Assembly: GCA_934636905.1 (NCBI GenBank)
Contig: CAKUBJ010000014.1
Location: 1 to 42,942, forward strand
DNA from: an uncultured Dysosmobacter sp.
GTDB lineage: Bacteria; Bacillota; Clostridia; Oscillospirales; Oscillospiraceae
Direction of reading: 5' to 3'
DNA length: 42,942 bases
A program made the translations under genes and the position numbers. Every line of letters begins with the position of its first letter. The first letter of the stretch is position 1. Below the pieces are notes generated by a model. It was not told where the DNA came from, ran no database searches, and was given only the letters and a program-made list of their open reading frames with translations. Below are positions 8,686 to 16,213 of the stretch, in pieces.

Positions 8686-9459
8686 ATGAATCGCAGATAC
8701 CGTAAAACCGTCATCGCAGGCAACTGGAAAATGAATATGACCGCCACTGAAACCAAGAAGTTTGCCGAGGAACTGAAGAAGATCATGCCCCGGGCCAAGT
8801 GGTGCGACACCCTGATCTGTGTCCCCGCCTGCAACATCTCCACCGCCATGAAGGCCTTCAAGGATCTGCGGATCTCCGTGGGTGCCGAGAATGTCTACTT
8901 TGAGGAGAAGGGCGCCTATACCGGCGAGGTTTCCGCCGATATGCTGAAGGATCTGGGCGTGAAGTATGTCATCGTAGGCCACAGTGAGCGCCGCCAGTAC
9001 TTCTGTGAAACGGATCAGACCGTCAACAAGAAGGTGCACGCCGTGCTGAACGCCGGCATGAACCCCATCATCTGCGTGGGCGAGAGTCTGGAGCAGCGGG
9101 AAACCGGCATCACCAACGAGTGGATTGCCCTGCAGGTCAAGAGCGCTCTCAACGGCGTGCCTGCCGACAAGCTGCGCCGCTGCATCATTGCCTATGAGCC
9201 CATCTGGGCCATCGGCACCGGCAAGACCGCCACGGCGGAGCAGGCCGGCGAGGTTTGCTCCAACATCCGTACTGCCATCCGCGGCCTGTACGGCGCCCGG
9301 GTGGCCCGCAGCGTCACCATTCAGTACGGCGGCAGCATGAATCCCAAGAACGCCGCAGAACTGCTGGCACAGCCCGACATTGACGGCGGCCTCATTGGCG
9401 GCGCTTCTCTGAAGCCTGAGCAGTTCGTGGAAATCATCAACGCGGCCAATCAGGAATAA
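8686..9459 (+). CDS. tpiA: Triosephosphate isomerase
   Basis: Interconverts dihydroxyacetone phosphate and glyceraldehyde 3-phosphate. This is a 257-aa TIM barrel with all catalytic residues: Lys15 in GNWKMN, His99 in GHSERR and Glu171 in AYEPIWAIGTGKTAT, plus the phosphate-binding YGGSM near the C terminus. The start ATG is preceded by GAGGAG at 8 nt. gpmI lies 46 bp downstream, after a GC-rich hairpin. Confidence 0.97.
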   Translation: MNRRYRKTVIAGNWKMNMTATETKKFAEELKKIMPRAKWCDTLICVPACNISTAMKAFKDLRISVGAENVYFEEKGAYTGEVSADMLKDLGVKYVIVGHSERRQYFCETDQTVNKKVHAVLNAGMNPIICVGESLEQRETGITNEWIALQVKSALNGVPADKLRRCIIAYEPIWAIGTGKTATAEQAGEVCSNIRTAIRGLYGARVARSVTIQYGGSMNPKNAAELLAQPDIDGGLIGGASLKPEQFVEIINAANQE

Positions 9460-9464
9460 TGCGG

Positions 9465-9487
9465 AGGGGGGACGCTGTCCCCCCTTT
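9465..9487 (+). terminator. Hairpin between tpiA and gpmI
   Basis: AGGGGGGAC (9465-9473) pairs with GTCCCCCCT (9477-9485) around a 3-nt loop, followed by only TT. The stem is strong and the tail short, so it is probably a partial terminator or an mRNA-stabilising 3' end that lets some transcription reach gpmI. Confidence 0.5.
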
Positions 9488-9505
9488 ATGCGAAACGAGG
9501 TCTTT

Positions 9506-11020
9506 ATGAACAAAACTCCAACCACCCTCATTATCATGGATGGCTTTGGCCTGCGGAAGGAAACGGAGGGCAACGCCGTGGCCGCCGCTGAAACGCCCCG
9601 GCTGGATCGGTTCTTTCAGGAATTTGCCCATACCCGGCTGTCCGCCTCCGGGCTGGACGTGGGTCTGCCTGCGGGGCAGATGGGCAACAGCGAGGTGGGG
9701 CACACCAACATCGGCGCCGGCCGGGTGGTCTTTCAGGATCTGCCCCGGATCAGCAAATCCATCGCCGACGGCGATTTCTTTGAGAACCCCGCCTATCTCC
9801 ATGCCATGGACGCCTGCCGGGAGCACGATTCCACCCTGCACCTGATGGGCCTGCTCAGCGACGGCGGTGTCCACTCCCATCTGGAGCACCTCTTTGCCCT
9901 GATGAAGATGGCAAAGGATCGGGGACTGGAAAAGGTATATATCCACGCATTTCTGGACGGCCGGGACGTATCTCCCACCTCCGGCGCCGATTTCGTGGCG
10001 CAGACGGTGGAAAAGTGCCGGGAGCTGGGCGTGGGCAAAATCGCCACGGTGATGGGGCGCTTTTACGCCATGGATCGGGACAAGCGCTGGGATCGGGTGG
10101 AAGCCGCCTATGACGCCATGGTCTACGGTGAGGGGGCAAGTGTGAACCCCGTCCCGGTGGCCGCCGTGAAGGACGCTTACGCCAACGGCGTGACGGATGA
10201 ATTTGTGGAGCCGGTGATCTGCGACCCGGAGGGCACTGTTTCGGATCATGACAGCGTGATTTTCTTCAATTACCGTCCCGACCGTGCCCGGGAAATCACC
10301 CGCGCCTTTGTGGATCCCGACTTCAACGGCTTTACCCGCCAGTATTTCCCCGTAACCTTCGTCTGCACCACGGAATATGACGCCTCCATGCCCAATGTGG
10401 AGGTGGCCTTCCCCCGGATCTCCGTCCGGAACGGACTGGGAGAGTACCTCAGCTCCATGGGGCTGACCCAGCTGCGCATCGCGGAGACGGAAAAGTACGC
10501 CCATGTGACCTTCTTTTTCAACGGCGGCGTGGAAACCCAGTTCCCCGGGGAAGATCGGGTGCTGGTGCCCTCTCCCAAGGTGGCCACCTACGACCTCCAG
10601 CCGGAGATGAGCGCGGTGGAGGTGGCAGACAGGTGCGTGGAGCGCATTGAGTCCGGTGCCTATGACGTCATCATCCTGAACTTCGCCAACTGCGACATGG
10701 TGGGGCACACCGGCGTGTTTGACGCGGCGGTGAAGGCCGTGGAAACCGTGGACACCTGCGTGGGGCGGGTGGTGGATGCCACGCTGAAAATGGGGGGCAT
10801 CGCCATGATTACCGCCGACCACGGCAACGCCGAGGTCATGACCCAGCCCGACGGCAGCCCCATGACGGCCCACACCACCAATCCGGTACCCTTCATCCTC
10901 TGCGGCGCCGGCACGGAACTGCGGGAGGGCCGCCTGGCGGACATTGCCCCCACGATTCTGGATGTCATGGGTCTTGCCGTGCCTGAGGAAATGGACGGTC
11001 AGACCCTGATTGTCAAGTAA
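9506..11020 (+). CDS. gpmI: Cofactor-independent phosphoglycerate mutase
   Basis: Mn-dependent enzyme that interconverts 3- and 2-phosphoglycerate. The 504-aa protein has the alkaline-phosphatase-fold signatures: IIMDGFG with the metal-binding Asp12, catalytic Ser62 in MGNSEVGHTNIGAGR, the HLMGLLSDGGVHSH and FLDGRDVSP active-site segments, NYRPDRAREI, and the second metal site NCDMVGHTG and TADHGNAE. The start ATG follows GAGG at 5 nt; an upstream in-frame ATG at 9488 lies within the hairpin tail and is less likely. It completes the pgk-tpiA-gpmI glycolytic cluster. Confidence 0.96.
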   Translation: MNKTPTTLIIMDGFGLRKETEGNAVAAAETPRLDRFFQEFAHTRLSASGLDVGLPAGQMGNSEVGHTNIGAGRVVFQDLPRISKSIADGDFFENPAYLHAMDACREHDSTLHLMGLLSDGGVHSHLEHLFALMKMAKDRGLEKVYIHAFLDGRDVSPTSGADFVAQTVEKCRELGVGKIATVMGRFYAMDRDKRWDRVEAAYDAMVYGEGASVNPVPVAAVKDAYANGVTDEFVEPVICDPEGTVSDHDSVIFFNYRPDRAREITRAFVDPDFNGFTRQYFPVTFVCTTEYDASMPNVEVAFPRISVRNGLGEYLSSMGLTQLRIAETEKYAHVTFFFNGGVETQFPGEDRVLVPSPKVATYDLQPEMSAVEVADRCVERIESGAYDVIILNFANCDMVGHTGVFDAAVKAVETVDTCVGRVVDATLKMGGIAMITADHGNAEVMTQPDGSPMTAHTTNPVPFILCGAGTELREGRLADIAPTILDVMGLAVPEEMDGQTLIVK

Positions 11021-11061
11021 CGGCAGGGTACCTTCGGTGTGACGATTCCCCGCGATTTTTC

Positions 11062-11090
11062 TTGACAACACCGGAAAACCATGGTACAGT
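11062..11090 (+). promoter_or_regulatory. Promoter of the glyS T-box transcript
   Basis: TTGACA (11062-11067), a 17-bp spacer and TACAGT (11085-11090). Transcription would begin a few bases before the T-box leader. Confidence 0.8.
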
Positions 11091-11097
11091 GACCGGG

Positions 11098-11330
11098 TAA
11101 AAGGCTGTGACAGAGAGGTTCTGTTTTCCCTGGCAGCAGAGAGAGGGCGGCAGGTGCAAGCCCTCCCGGGAAGACCAGAACGGCGCTCTGGAGCCGCGGA
11201 GCGGAAATGCTCTGACGGGGCCCGCCGTTACCGGGAATGAAGTGCCCTGCCTCCGGCGGGGAATTCAGGTGGAACCACGGGTTATGCTTAACTCGCCCTG
11301 AGCCGAACATCGGCTCAGGGCGCTTTTTTT
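11098..11330 (+). ncRNA. Glycine-specific T-box riboswitch
   Basis: A tRNA-sensing leader upstream of glyS. An AGAG-containing start and Stem I (closing GTTCTG / CAGAAC) carry an apical loop with GGGCGGCAGGTGCAAGC, close to that of the Bacillus glyQS T-box. A GGC glycine specifier is at 11182-11184. The T-box motif AGGTGGAACCACGG at 11267-11280 holds UGGA, complementary to a tRNA 3' end with discriminator U, as in tRNA-Gly. A 12-bp terminator stem (11294-11305 / 11311-11322) with seven T residues follows. Uncharged tRNA-Gly should favour read-through into glyS. Confidence 0.93.
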
Positions 11331-11391
11331 GCGTTGATGCGGCGCACTTGAGCCATAGAAACCCCATTTCATGACAGAAGGAGAGCGCACT

Positions 11392-12834
11392 ATGAACAAT
11401 ACCGAGAAAACCATGGACAAAATCGTTGCCCTGTGCAAGAACCGGGGCTTTGTGTTCCCCGGCAGCGAGATTTACGGCGGCCTTGCCAACACCTGGGACT
11501 ACGGCCCTCTGGGTGCGGAACTGAAGAAGAACATCAAGAACGCCTGGTGGAAGAAATTCGTACAGGAGAACCCCTACAACGTGGGTCTGGACGCCGCCAT
11601 CCTCATGAACCCCCAGACCTGGGTGGCCAGCGGCCACCTCAGCGGCTTCTCCGATCCTCTGATGGACTGCCGGGAGTGCAAGGAGCGGTTCCGGGCGGAC
11701 AAGCTGATTGAGGACTGGTGTGCCGAAACCGGCTTTGAACTGCCCAAGCCGGTGGACGCTTTCTCCCAGCAGGAGATGAAGGCGTTTATTGATGAGCATG
11801 AGATTCCCTGCCCCACCTGCGGCAAGCACAACTTCACCGACATCCGTCAGTTCAACCTGATGTTCAAGACCTTCCAGGGCGTCACTGAGGACGCCAAGAA
11901 TACTGTCTACCTCCGTCCCGAGACCGCTCAGGGCATCTTCGTGAACTTCAACAACGTCCAGCGCACCACCCGGAAGAAGCTGCCCTTCGGCATCGGCCAG
12001 ATCGGCAAGTCCTTCCGCAACGAAATCACCCCGGGCAACTTCATCTTCCGCGTCCGGGAGTTTGAGCAGATGGAACTGGAGTTCTTCTGCAAGCCCGGCA
12101 CCGATCTGGAGTGGTTCAATTACTGGCGCAGCTTCTGCCATGACTGGTTGCTGTCCATCGGCCTGAAGGACGAGAACATCCGCCTCCGCGACCACGATCC
12201 CGAGGAACTGTGCTTCTATTCCAAGGCCACCACGGACTTTGAGTTCCTGTTCCCCTTCGGCTGGGGCGAACTGTGGGGCGTGGCCGACCGCACCGACTAC
12301 GACCTGACCCAGCACTCCAACGTCAGCGGCCAGAAGATGGTCTACCGGGAGGGCGAGGGCAAGGACATGGTGGAGTATATCCCCTATGTCATCGAGCCGT
12401 CTCTGGGCGTGGAGCGCAGCGTGCTGGCTGTGCTGTGCGACGCCTACGACGAGGAGGTCGTGGGTCAGGACAAGAACGGCAAGGACGACGTCCGGGTCGT
12501 CATGCACTTCCATCCCGCGCTGGCGCCCTTCAAGGCGGCCATCCTGCCCCTGAGCAAGAAGGAGGTTCTCTCCGGCCCTGCCATGGAACTGTACAATGAA
12601 CTGTCCAAAGACTTCATGGTGGACTACGACGAAACCGGCTCCATCGGCAAGCGCTACCGCCGGCAGGACGAAATCGGCACCCCCTTCTGCATCACGCTGG
12701 ACTTCAACACCGTAGGCGATGAGAATACGCCGGCTGACCACTGCGTCACCATCCGGGAGCGGGACTCCATGGAGCAGGTGCGGATTCCCATGGACCAGGT
12801 AAAGAGCTACCTTGCCGAGAAGGTCAAGTTCTGA
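11392..12834 (+). CDS. glyS: Glycine--tRNA ligase, homodimeric type
   Basis: Charges tRNA-Gly with glycine. This is a 480-aa class II synthetase of the alpha2 (eukaryote/Bacillota) type: [22 protein letters not shown] at the N terminus, motif 2 region around [25 protein letters not shown], and motif 3 with [13 protein letters not shown], followed by an anticodon-binding domain. The start ATG follows AAGGAG; an in-frame ATG at 11371 precedes that site. It is controlled by the T-box upstream. The last 60 bp ([19 protein letters not shown], stop) have a diverged second copy 210 bp downstream. Confidence 0.97.
   Translation: MNNTEKTMDKIVALCKNRGFVFPGSEIYGGLANTWDYGPLGAELKKNIKNAWWKKFVQENPYNVGLDAAILMNPQTWVASGHLSGFSDPLMDCRECKERFRADKLIEDWCAETGFELPKPVDAFSQQEMKAFIDEHEIPCPTCGKHNFTDIRQFNLMFKTFQGVTEDAKNTVYLRPETAQGIFVNFNNVQRTTRKKLPFGIGQIGKSFRNEITPGNFIFRVREFEQMELEFFCKPGTDLEWFNYWRSFCHDWLLSIGLKDENIRLRDHDPEELCFYSKATTDFEFLFPFGWGELWGVADRTDYDLTQHSNVSGQKMVYREGEGKDMVEYIPYVIEPSLGVERSVLAVLCDAYDEEVVGQDKNGKDDVRVVMHFHPALAPFKAAILPLSKKEVLSGPAMELYNELSKDFMVDYDETGSIGKRYRRQDEIGTPFCITLDFNTVGDENTPADHCVTIRERDSMEQVRIPMDQVKSYLAEKVKF
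12775..12834 (+). repeat. glyS 3'-end repeat, copy A (within the gene)
   Basis: The last 60 bp of glyS, encoding 19 residues and TGA. They align without gaps to 12985-13044 with six mismatches. Confidence 0.95.
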
Positions 12835-12984
12835 GAAAAGAAACGGCCTGAACGCACCTGCGACCATCGCCGCCAGTGCGGCGTACAAGCGTTTTACGAA
12901 GGAAAACCTTGGTGCAGGGTGGATTCACTTCACCTTGCACAGGTAAAATAAAAGGGCACCCGCCAAACCTGTTTGGCGGGAAAA
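12835..12984 (+). repeat. Palindrome-rich insert between the glyS tail copies (element copy 2)
   Basis: 150 bp separating the two tails. It contains CGCCGC-cagt-GCGGCG, then an imperfect inverted repeat (GGTGCAGGGTG / CACCTTGCAC, about 12911-12941), and CCCGCCAAA-cctg-TTTGGCGGG ending at 12980. The CGCCGCCAGTG core followed by an AAGCG motif and a GGAA string resembles element copies 1 and 3, but the rest does not align convincingly. It may be a divergent member or a second family. No coding potential is seen. Confidence 0.6.
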
Positions 12985-13044
12985 CAGGTGCGGATTCCCA
13001 TGGATCAGGTGAAGAGCTACCTTGCCGAAAAGGTGCGGTTCTGA
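12985..13044 (+). repeat. glyS 3'-end repeat, copy B (downstream, untranslated)
   Basis: A second glyS tail encoding [19 protein letters not shown] and TGA. Against copy A there are four silent third-position changes (GAC/GAT, GTA/GTG, GAG/GAA, GTC/GTG) and one AAG/CGG change (Lys to Arg). Such silent-biased divergence is expected of two functional alleles, not of a dead copy. It lies next to the probable original glyS terminator. Confidence 0.93.
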
Positions 13045-13086
13045 ACCCCGGTTCAGCGGAAAGGCAAGGCTTTTTCGACCCGCTGG

Positions 13087-13116
13087 GGCGGAGGGCTGTC
13101 AGCCCTCCGCCTCTTT
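13087..13116 (+). terminator. glyS terminator, downstream of the duplicated tail
   Basis: A perfect 11-bp stem GGCGGAGGGCT / AGCCCTCCGCC with a 3-nt loop, then TCTTT. It is 43 bp after copy B, which suggests that copy B was once the genuine gene end. The stretch 12835-13142 holds no gene besides the insert and tail copy. Confidence 0.75.
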
Positions 13117-13142
13117 ATGAGATAGAAAAGGATTTGAACGTT

Positions 13143-13826
13143 ATGGTAGAGCAACTGGAACACTTGAAATGGCGGATGCACTTCTGCATGGCGGCCATGG
13201 GCGGCATCTTCGGCACTTACATGATTCTGCGGTTCGGGCATTTTGCCTCCGCGCTGACGGTGAATCTGCTGGAAATTCTCACCGGCACAACGAAGGGAAT
13301 CTGGCATCCGGTTCTGCTGAAGCTGTGCGGCGTGCTGGTTTTTACCCTCGCCGTGGTTCTTACGGCAAAGCTGTCTCTGCGGGGCCGCGGCGACCTGCGC
13401 AGGAGCGCCGTGCTGATTGACGCGGCGGCGGCCGCGGTGCTGTGCGCAGTCCCGGAGGACGCGGAATGGAGCATTCTCATCAGCCTGTTCGCCATGGCGT
13501 TCCAGTGGTGTGCCTTTTCCAGCCGGTACGGCTGCCCCTGCTCCACGATTTTTTCCACCAACAACTTCCGGCAGTTCGTGGACGCATGGGTACAGATCCG
13601 CTCCCATCCCAGTGAGGATCATGTGCTGCGGTTCCGGCTCTACGGCGGGACGCTGCTGTTCTTCCATGCAGGTGCCGCCGCCGTCTGCGTGCTGTGGCGG
13701 CTGGGCTGCGGACGCTGGTCTATTCTGGGGTCGCTGATTCCCGCCTGCTGGATGCTCTTCCGGCTGCGGCAGGATTACAGCCTCCGGCAGGCGCTGGAAA
13801 AGGCGGAGCAGGAAATGGAGAAATAG
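13143..13826 (+). CDS. DUF1275 (YoaK-like) integral membrane protein
   Basis: A 227-aa, strongly hydrophobic protein with about six membrane segments, matching the general layout of the DUF1275/YoaK family. The segment FAMAFQWCAFSSRYGCPCSTIFSTNNFRQFVDAW corresponds to the family's conserved central 'A.A.G.QN......T.VTGTL' region, although the usual Gly/Gln/Asn residues are partly changed. The function of the family is unknown. The start ATG follows AAAGGA at 9 nt; an in-frame extension upstream would read through the duplicated glyS tail and is rejected. No clear promoter was found, so it may depend on glyS read-through. Confidence 0.7.
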   Translation: MVEQLEHLKWRMHFCMAAMGGIFGTYMILRFGHFASALTVNLLEILTGTTKGIWHPVLLKLCGVLVFTLAVVLTAKLSLRGRGDLRRSAVLIDAAAAAVLCAVPEDAEWSILISLFAMAFQWCAFSSRYGCPCSTIFSTNNFRQFVDAWVQIRSHPSEDHVLRFRLYGGTLLFFHAGAAAVCVLWRLGCGRWSILGSLIPACWMLFRLRQDYSLRQALEKAEQEMEK

Positions 13827-13994
13827 GGAACGGTTCTTCCTTCGGCTCTGCGGCATTCGTGAATTTATCCAAAGGAAGGGCTGCTTTTTCGGAAAACTGA
13901 AGGATGGTCATACCTTGCATTTTGTGATAAGATTTTATAGCATAAGGAAGTCGTCTTTTGCTTACTTTGTGTGTGTTAAGGAAAGGGGAACTCT

Positions 13995-15431
13995 ATGGAA
14001 AAATTCTTTAAGCTGAAAGAGAACGGCACCACCGTCCGGACGGAGATTCTGGCAGGCGTGACCACGTTTATGACGATGGCCTACATCATTGCCCTGAATC
14101 CCAATCTGCTGACGGGCTTCGGTGCCAACGGGCAGGAACTCTGGAACGCCGTGTTCATGGCTACCTGCATTGCTTCCGCCATCGGTATCTTCTGCATGGC
14201 CTTTTTTGCCAACAAGCCCTTTGCCATGGCACCCGGCATGGGTCTGAACAGCTTCTTTGCCGTGGTGGTGGCCAACATCGCCGGCCTCACCGGCATGACC
14301 TATGTGGACTCCTTCCAGTCCGCGCTGGTGATTATCCTCATTGAGGGCATTGTGTTCCTGATTCTCTCCATTCTGAACATCCGGGAGAAAATCGTGGAAG
14401 CCATCCCTCTGGGCGTGCGGTACGGCATCGCCCCCGCCATCGGCCTGATGCTGATGAACATCGGCCTTGGCTCCAACGTGGGCATTTACGCCGCCGGCAA
14501 CGATTTCACCACTCCCTTCTACATGATGCGGGACTTTTTCGGTGCCCTGACTCCCTCCGTCATTCAGGACTCCATGGGTGCTGAGGGCTACACCCAGATG
14601 GTGCTGACGGTGGTCACCGCCTTCATTGGCCTGTTTGTCATCATCCTGCTGGCCAAGAAGGGCGTCCGGGCTGCCGTGCTGCTGGGAATGCTGGTGGCAT
14701 CCGTAATCTACTGGGCCGGCGAGGCCCTCTTCATAGGCGTGAATCCCTTTGCCTCTCTGGCCACCGCCTCCTTTGTGCCCCCTTTCGCCGATATGATGAA
14801 CCTGACCTTCTTCAAGTTCAATTTTGCCGGCTTCTTCCAGATTGGCTGGTTTACCGCCATTACCCTGATTCTCACCTTCTGCATGATTGATATGTTCGAC
14901 ACCATCGGCACTCTGGTGGGCACCGCCTCCCGGGCCGGCATGGTGAACGAGAAGGGCGAGATGCCCAACATGAAGGAAGCCCTGATGTCCGACGCCATCG
15001 GCACCGTGGCAGGCGCCTGCACCGGCACCTCCACCGTCACCACCTTCATTGAGTCCGCCTCCGGCGTGGAGGCCGGCGGCCGCACCGGCCTGACGGCCCT
15101 TACCACCGGCATCCTGTTCCTGGCCTGCATCTTCATCGCCCCCATTGCCGCCATCATTCCCGCCGCAGCTACCTCCGCCGCCCTGATTTATGTGGGTGTC
15201 CTGATGCTTCAGGGGCTGAAGAATATCGACTTCAACGACATGGACCAGATGGTGCCTGTTGCCATGATGCTGATTGCCATGCCCATTTCCGGCTCCATCG
15301 GCCACGCCATCGGCCTTGGCCTGATTTCCTACACCGTCATCAAGCTGTTCTCCGGCAAGGGTAAGGAGGTCAGCGTCCTGACCTATGTCATCTCCGTCCT
15401 GTTCCTCATCAAGTTCTTTGCGGTGGTGTAA
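13995..15431 (+). CDS. Adenine/guanine/hypoxanthine permease (NCS2, AzgA-like)
   Basis: Purine base:cation symporter in the cytoplasmic membrane. The 478-aa protein has the AzgA-subfamily N terminus (TEILAGVTTFMTMAYIIALNP), MAPGMGLNSFFA in TM3, a central FCMIDMFDTIGTLVG block and the CTGTSTVTTFIESASGVEAGGRTGLTAL signature in TM10, with about 12-14 membrane segments. GAAAGGGG precedes the ATG. No purine riboswitch was found in the 168-bp upstream gap. It ends at a strong terminator and stands alone; the imported base could be used by Hpt, encoded at 32.7 kb. Confidence 0.9.
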   Translation: MEKFFKLKENGTTVRTEILAGVTTFMTMAYIIALNPNLLTGFGANGQELWNAVFMATCIASAIGIFCMAFFANKPFAMAPGMGLNSFFAVVVANIAGLTGMTYVDSFQSALVIILIEGIVFLILSILNIREKIVEAIPLGVRYGIAPAIGLMLMNIGLGSNVGIYAAGNDFTTPFYMMRDFFGALTPSVIQDSMGAEGYTQMVLTVVTAFIGLFVIILLAKKGVRAAVLLGMLVASVIYWAGEALFIGVNPFASLATASFVPPFADMMNLTFFKFNFAGFFQIGWFTAITLILTFCMIDMFDTIGTLVGTASRAGMVNEKGEMPNMKEALMSDAIGTVAGACTGTSTVTTFIESASGVEAGGRTGLTALTTGILFLACIFIAPIAAIIPAAATSAALIYVGVLMLQGLKNIDFNDMDQMVPVAMMLIAMPISGSIGHAIGLGLISYTVIKLFSGKGKEVSVLTYVISVLFLIKFFAVV

Positions 15432-15470
15432 CCGGCTGAGAACAGCGGTCAGTTCCGCACATAAAGCAGA

Positions 15471-15510
15471 AACTTCTCCGTATGGCAAGCCATACGGAGA
15501 AGTTTTGCAT
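15471..15510 (+). terminator. Terminator of the purine permease gene
   Basis: A perfect 16-bp stem, AACTTCTCCGTATGGC (15471-15486) with GCCATACGGAGAAGTT (15489-15504), with TTGCATATTTG after it. It may also stop minus-strand transcription from the small gene opposite. Confidence 0.85.
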
Positions 15511-15605
15511 ATTTGCTTCGCTGGTCGGCAGACTGCGGAACGAGGCAGAACGAGTGGAAACCATGTTTGCTCCGGAGTTTCGGCAGTTCTACAAACTGGA
15601 ATTGG

Positions 15606-15806
15606 TCACGCTTTTGACTTAGAGCATTTCCAAGTTATAAATGCAAGAATACCACAGATTATAGCAACTCCGATGCATACAGCTCTCACAATATTGCTCA
15701 AATCCAAGAAGCCACTTCCTGTGACTGTAATAGCACAGGCGATTGCTAAAATGGTTATGAGGGCAAAAGCAATACTAATAACTTTCAGAATGACACCTTT
15801 TTTCAT
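15606..15806 (-). CDS. Small two-helix membrane protein, unknown function
   Basis: 66 aa, starting MKKGVILKVISIAF. Two hydrophobic helices (about 6-28 and 37-58) are separated by a short polar stretch and followed by a basic, Lys-rich tail (WKCSKSKA). I do not recognise a family. AAGGAGTG lies 9 nt upstream of the chosen ATG; a longer frame beginning ATGATGAAGGAG would place that ribosome binding site inside the coding sequence. The DNA is much more A/T-rich than its neighbours, which may mean recent acquisition. It follows the DUF6881 gene after 96 bp in the same direction. Confidence 0.6.
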   Translation of the reverse strand: MKKGVILKVISIAFALITILAIACAITVTGSGFLDLSNIVRAVCIGVAIICGILAFITWKCSKSKA

Positions 15807-15902
15807 ATAATCACACTCCTTCATCAAATTCCAGTTTGCCTGATTCCGCAGCGCCGGAAAGCACCTCTTCTTCGGAAAAGGCGTTTTCTTCCGAGAACAG
15901 CC

Positions 15903-16211
15903 TTAGAAGAACATCCCCATAAAGCCGTCGGGGCGTTCCTGCGCCTGACTCCACACCTCAAGGAACATCTGACGGGAAATCCTGCGAACCTCCGTTTCGC
16001 CGGGGCGGTTCAGTTCCCGCAGGTCTTCCGGAAACGGCTCCGGATTCAGGGCGTCCTCGTGCCCCATATCGCCGCCGTAGGCAAAGCAGATGCCGTTGGG
16101 ATAAAATTCCACCCGCCGGGTTTCCAGCCGCCCGCCGTCCAGTTCAGAATAGACGAAATTCGGCTCGTCGTCCTCCTCCGGCAGATGCAGTTCTTTTACG
16201 ATATATTCCAT
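15903..16211 (-). CDS. DUF6881-like small protein
   Basis: 102 aa. The pattern NFVYSELDGGRLETRRVEFYPNG..FAYGG, then 'PFPEDLRELN' and 'ISRQMFLEVWSQA' matches the DUF6881 type, whose members have an acidic 'YSElD..r.E.RkVE.f.dG' start and end in 'F...W..A'. The function of the family is unknown; some members are reported near immunity or toxin loci, but nothing like that is seen here. The ATG is 2 nt after the alaX-like stop and has GGGAGG at 8 nt, so translation is probably coupled. Confidence 0.65.
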   Translation of the reverse strand: MEYIVKELHLPEEDDEPNFVYSELDGGRLETRRVEFYPNGICFAYGGDMGHEDALNPEPFPEDLRELNRPGETEVRRISRQMFLEVWSQAQERPDGFMGMFF

Positions 16212-16213
16212 GG

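Noticed and set aside
12876..13142. N-terminal extension of the DUF1275 gene
   Set aside because: The extension translates the insert and the duplicated glyS tail in a wrong frame and passes through the terminator; the ATG at 13143 is better supported.
13827..13994. Purine riboswitch upstream of the purine permease
   Set aside because: The conserved purine-aptamer loop sequences are not present; only a weak promoter-like stretch (TTGCAT near 13915) was seen.
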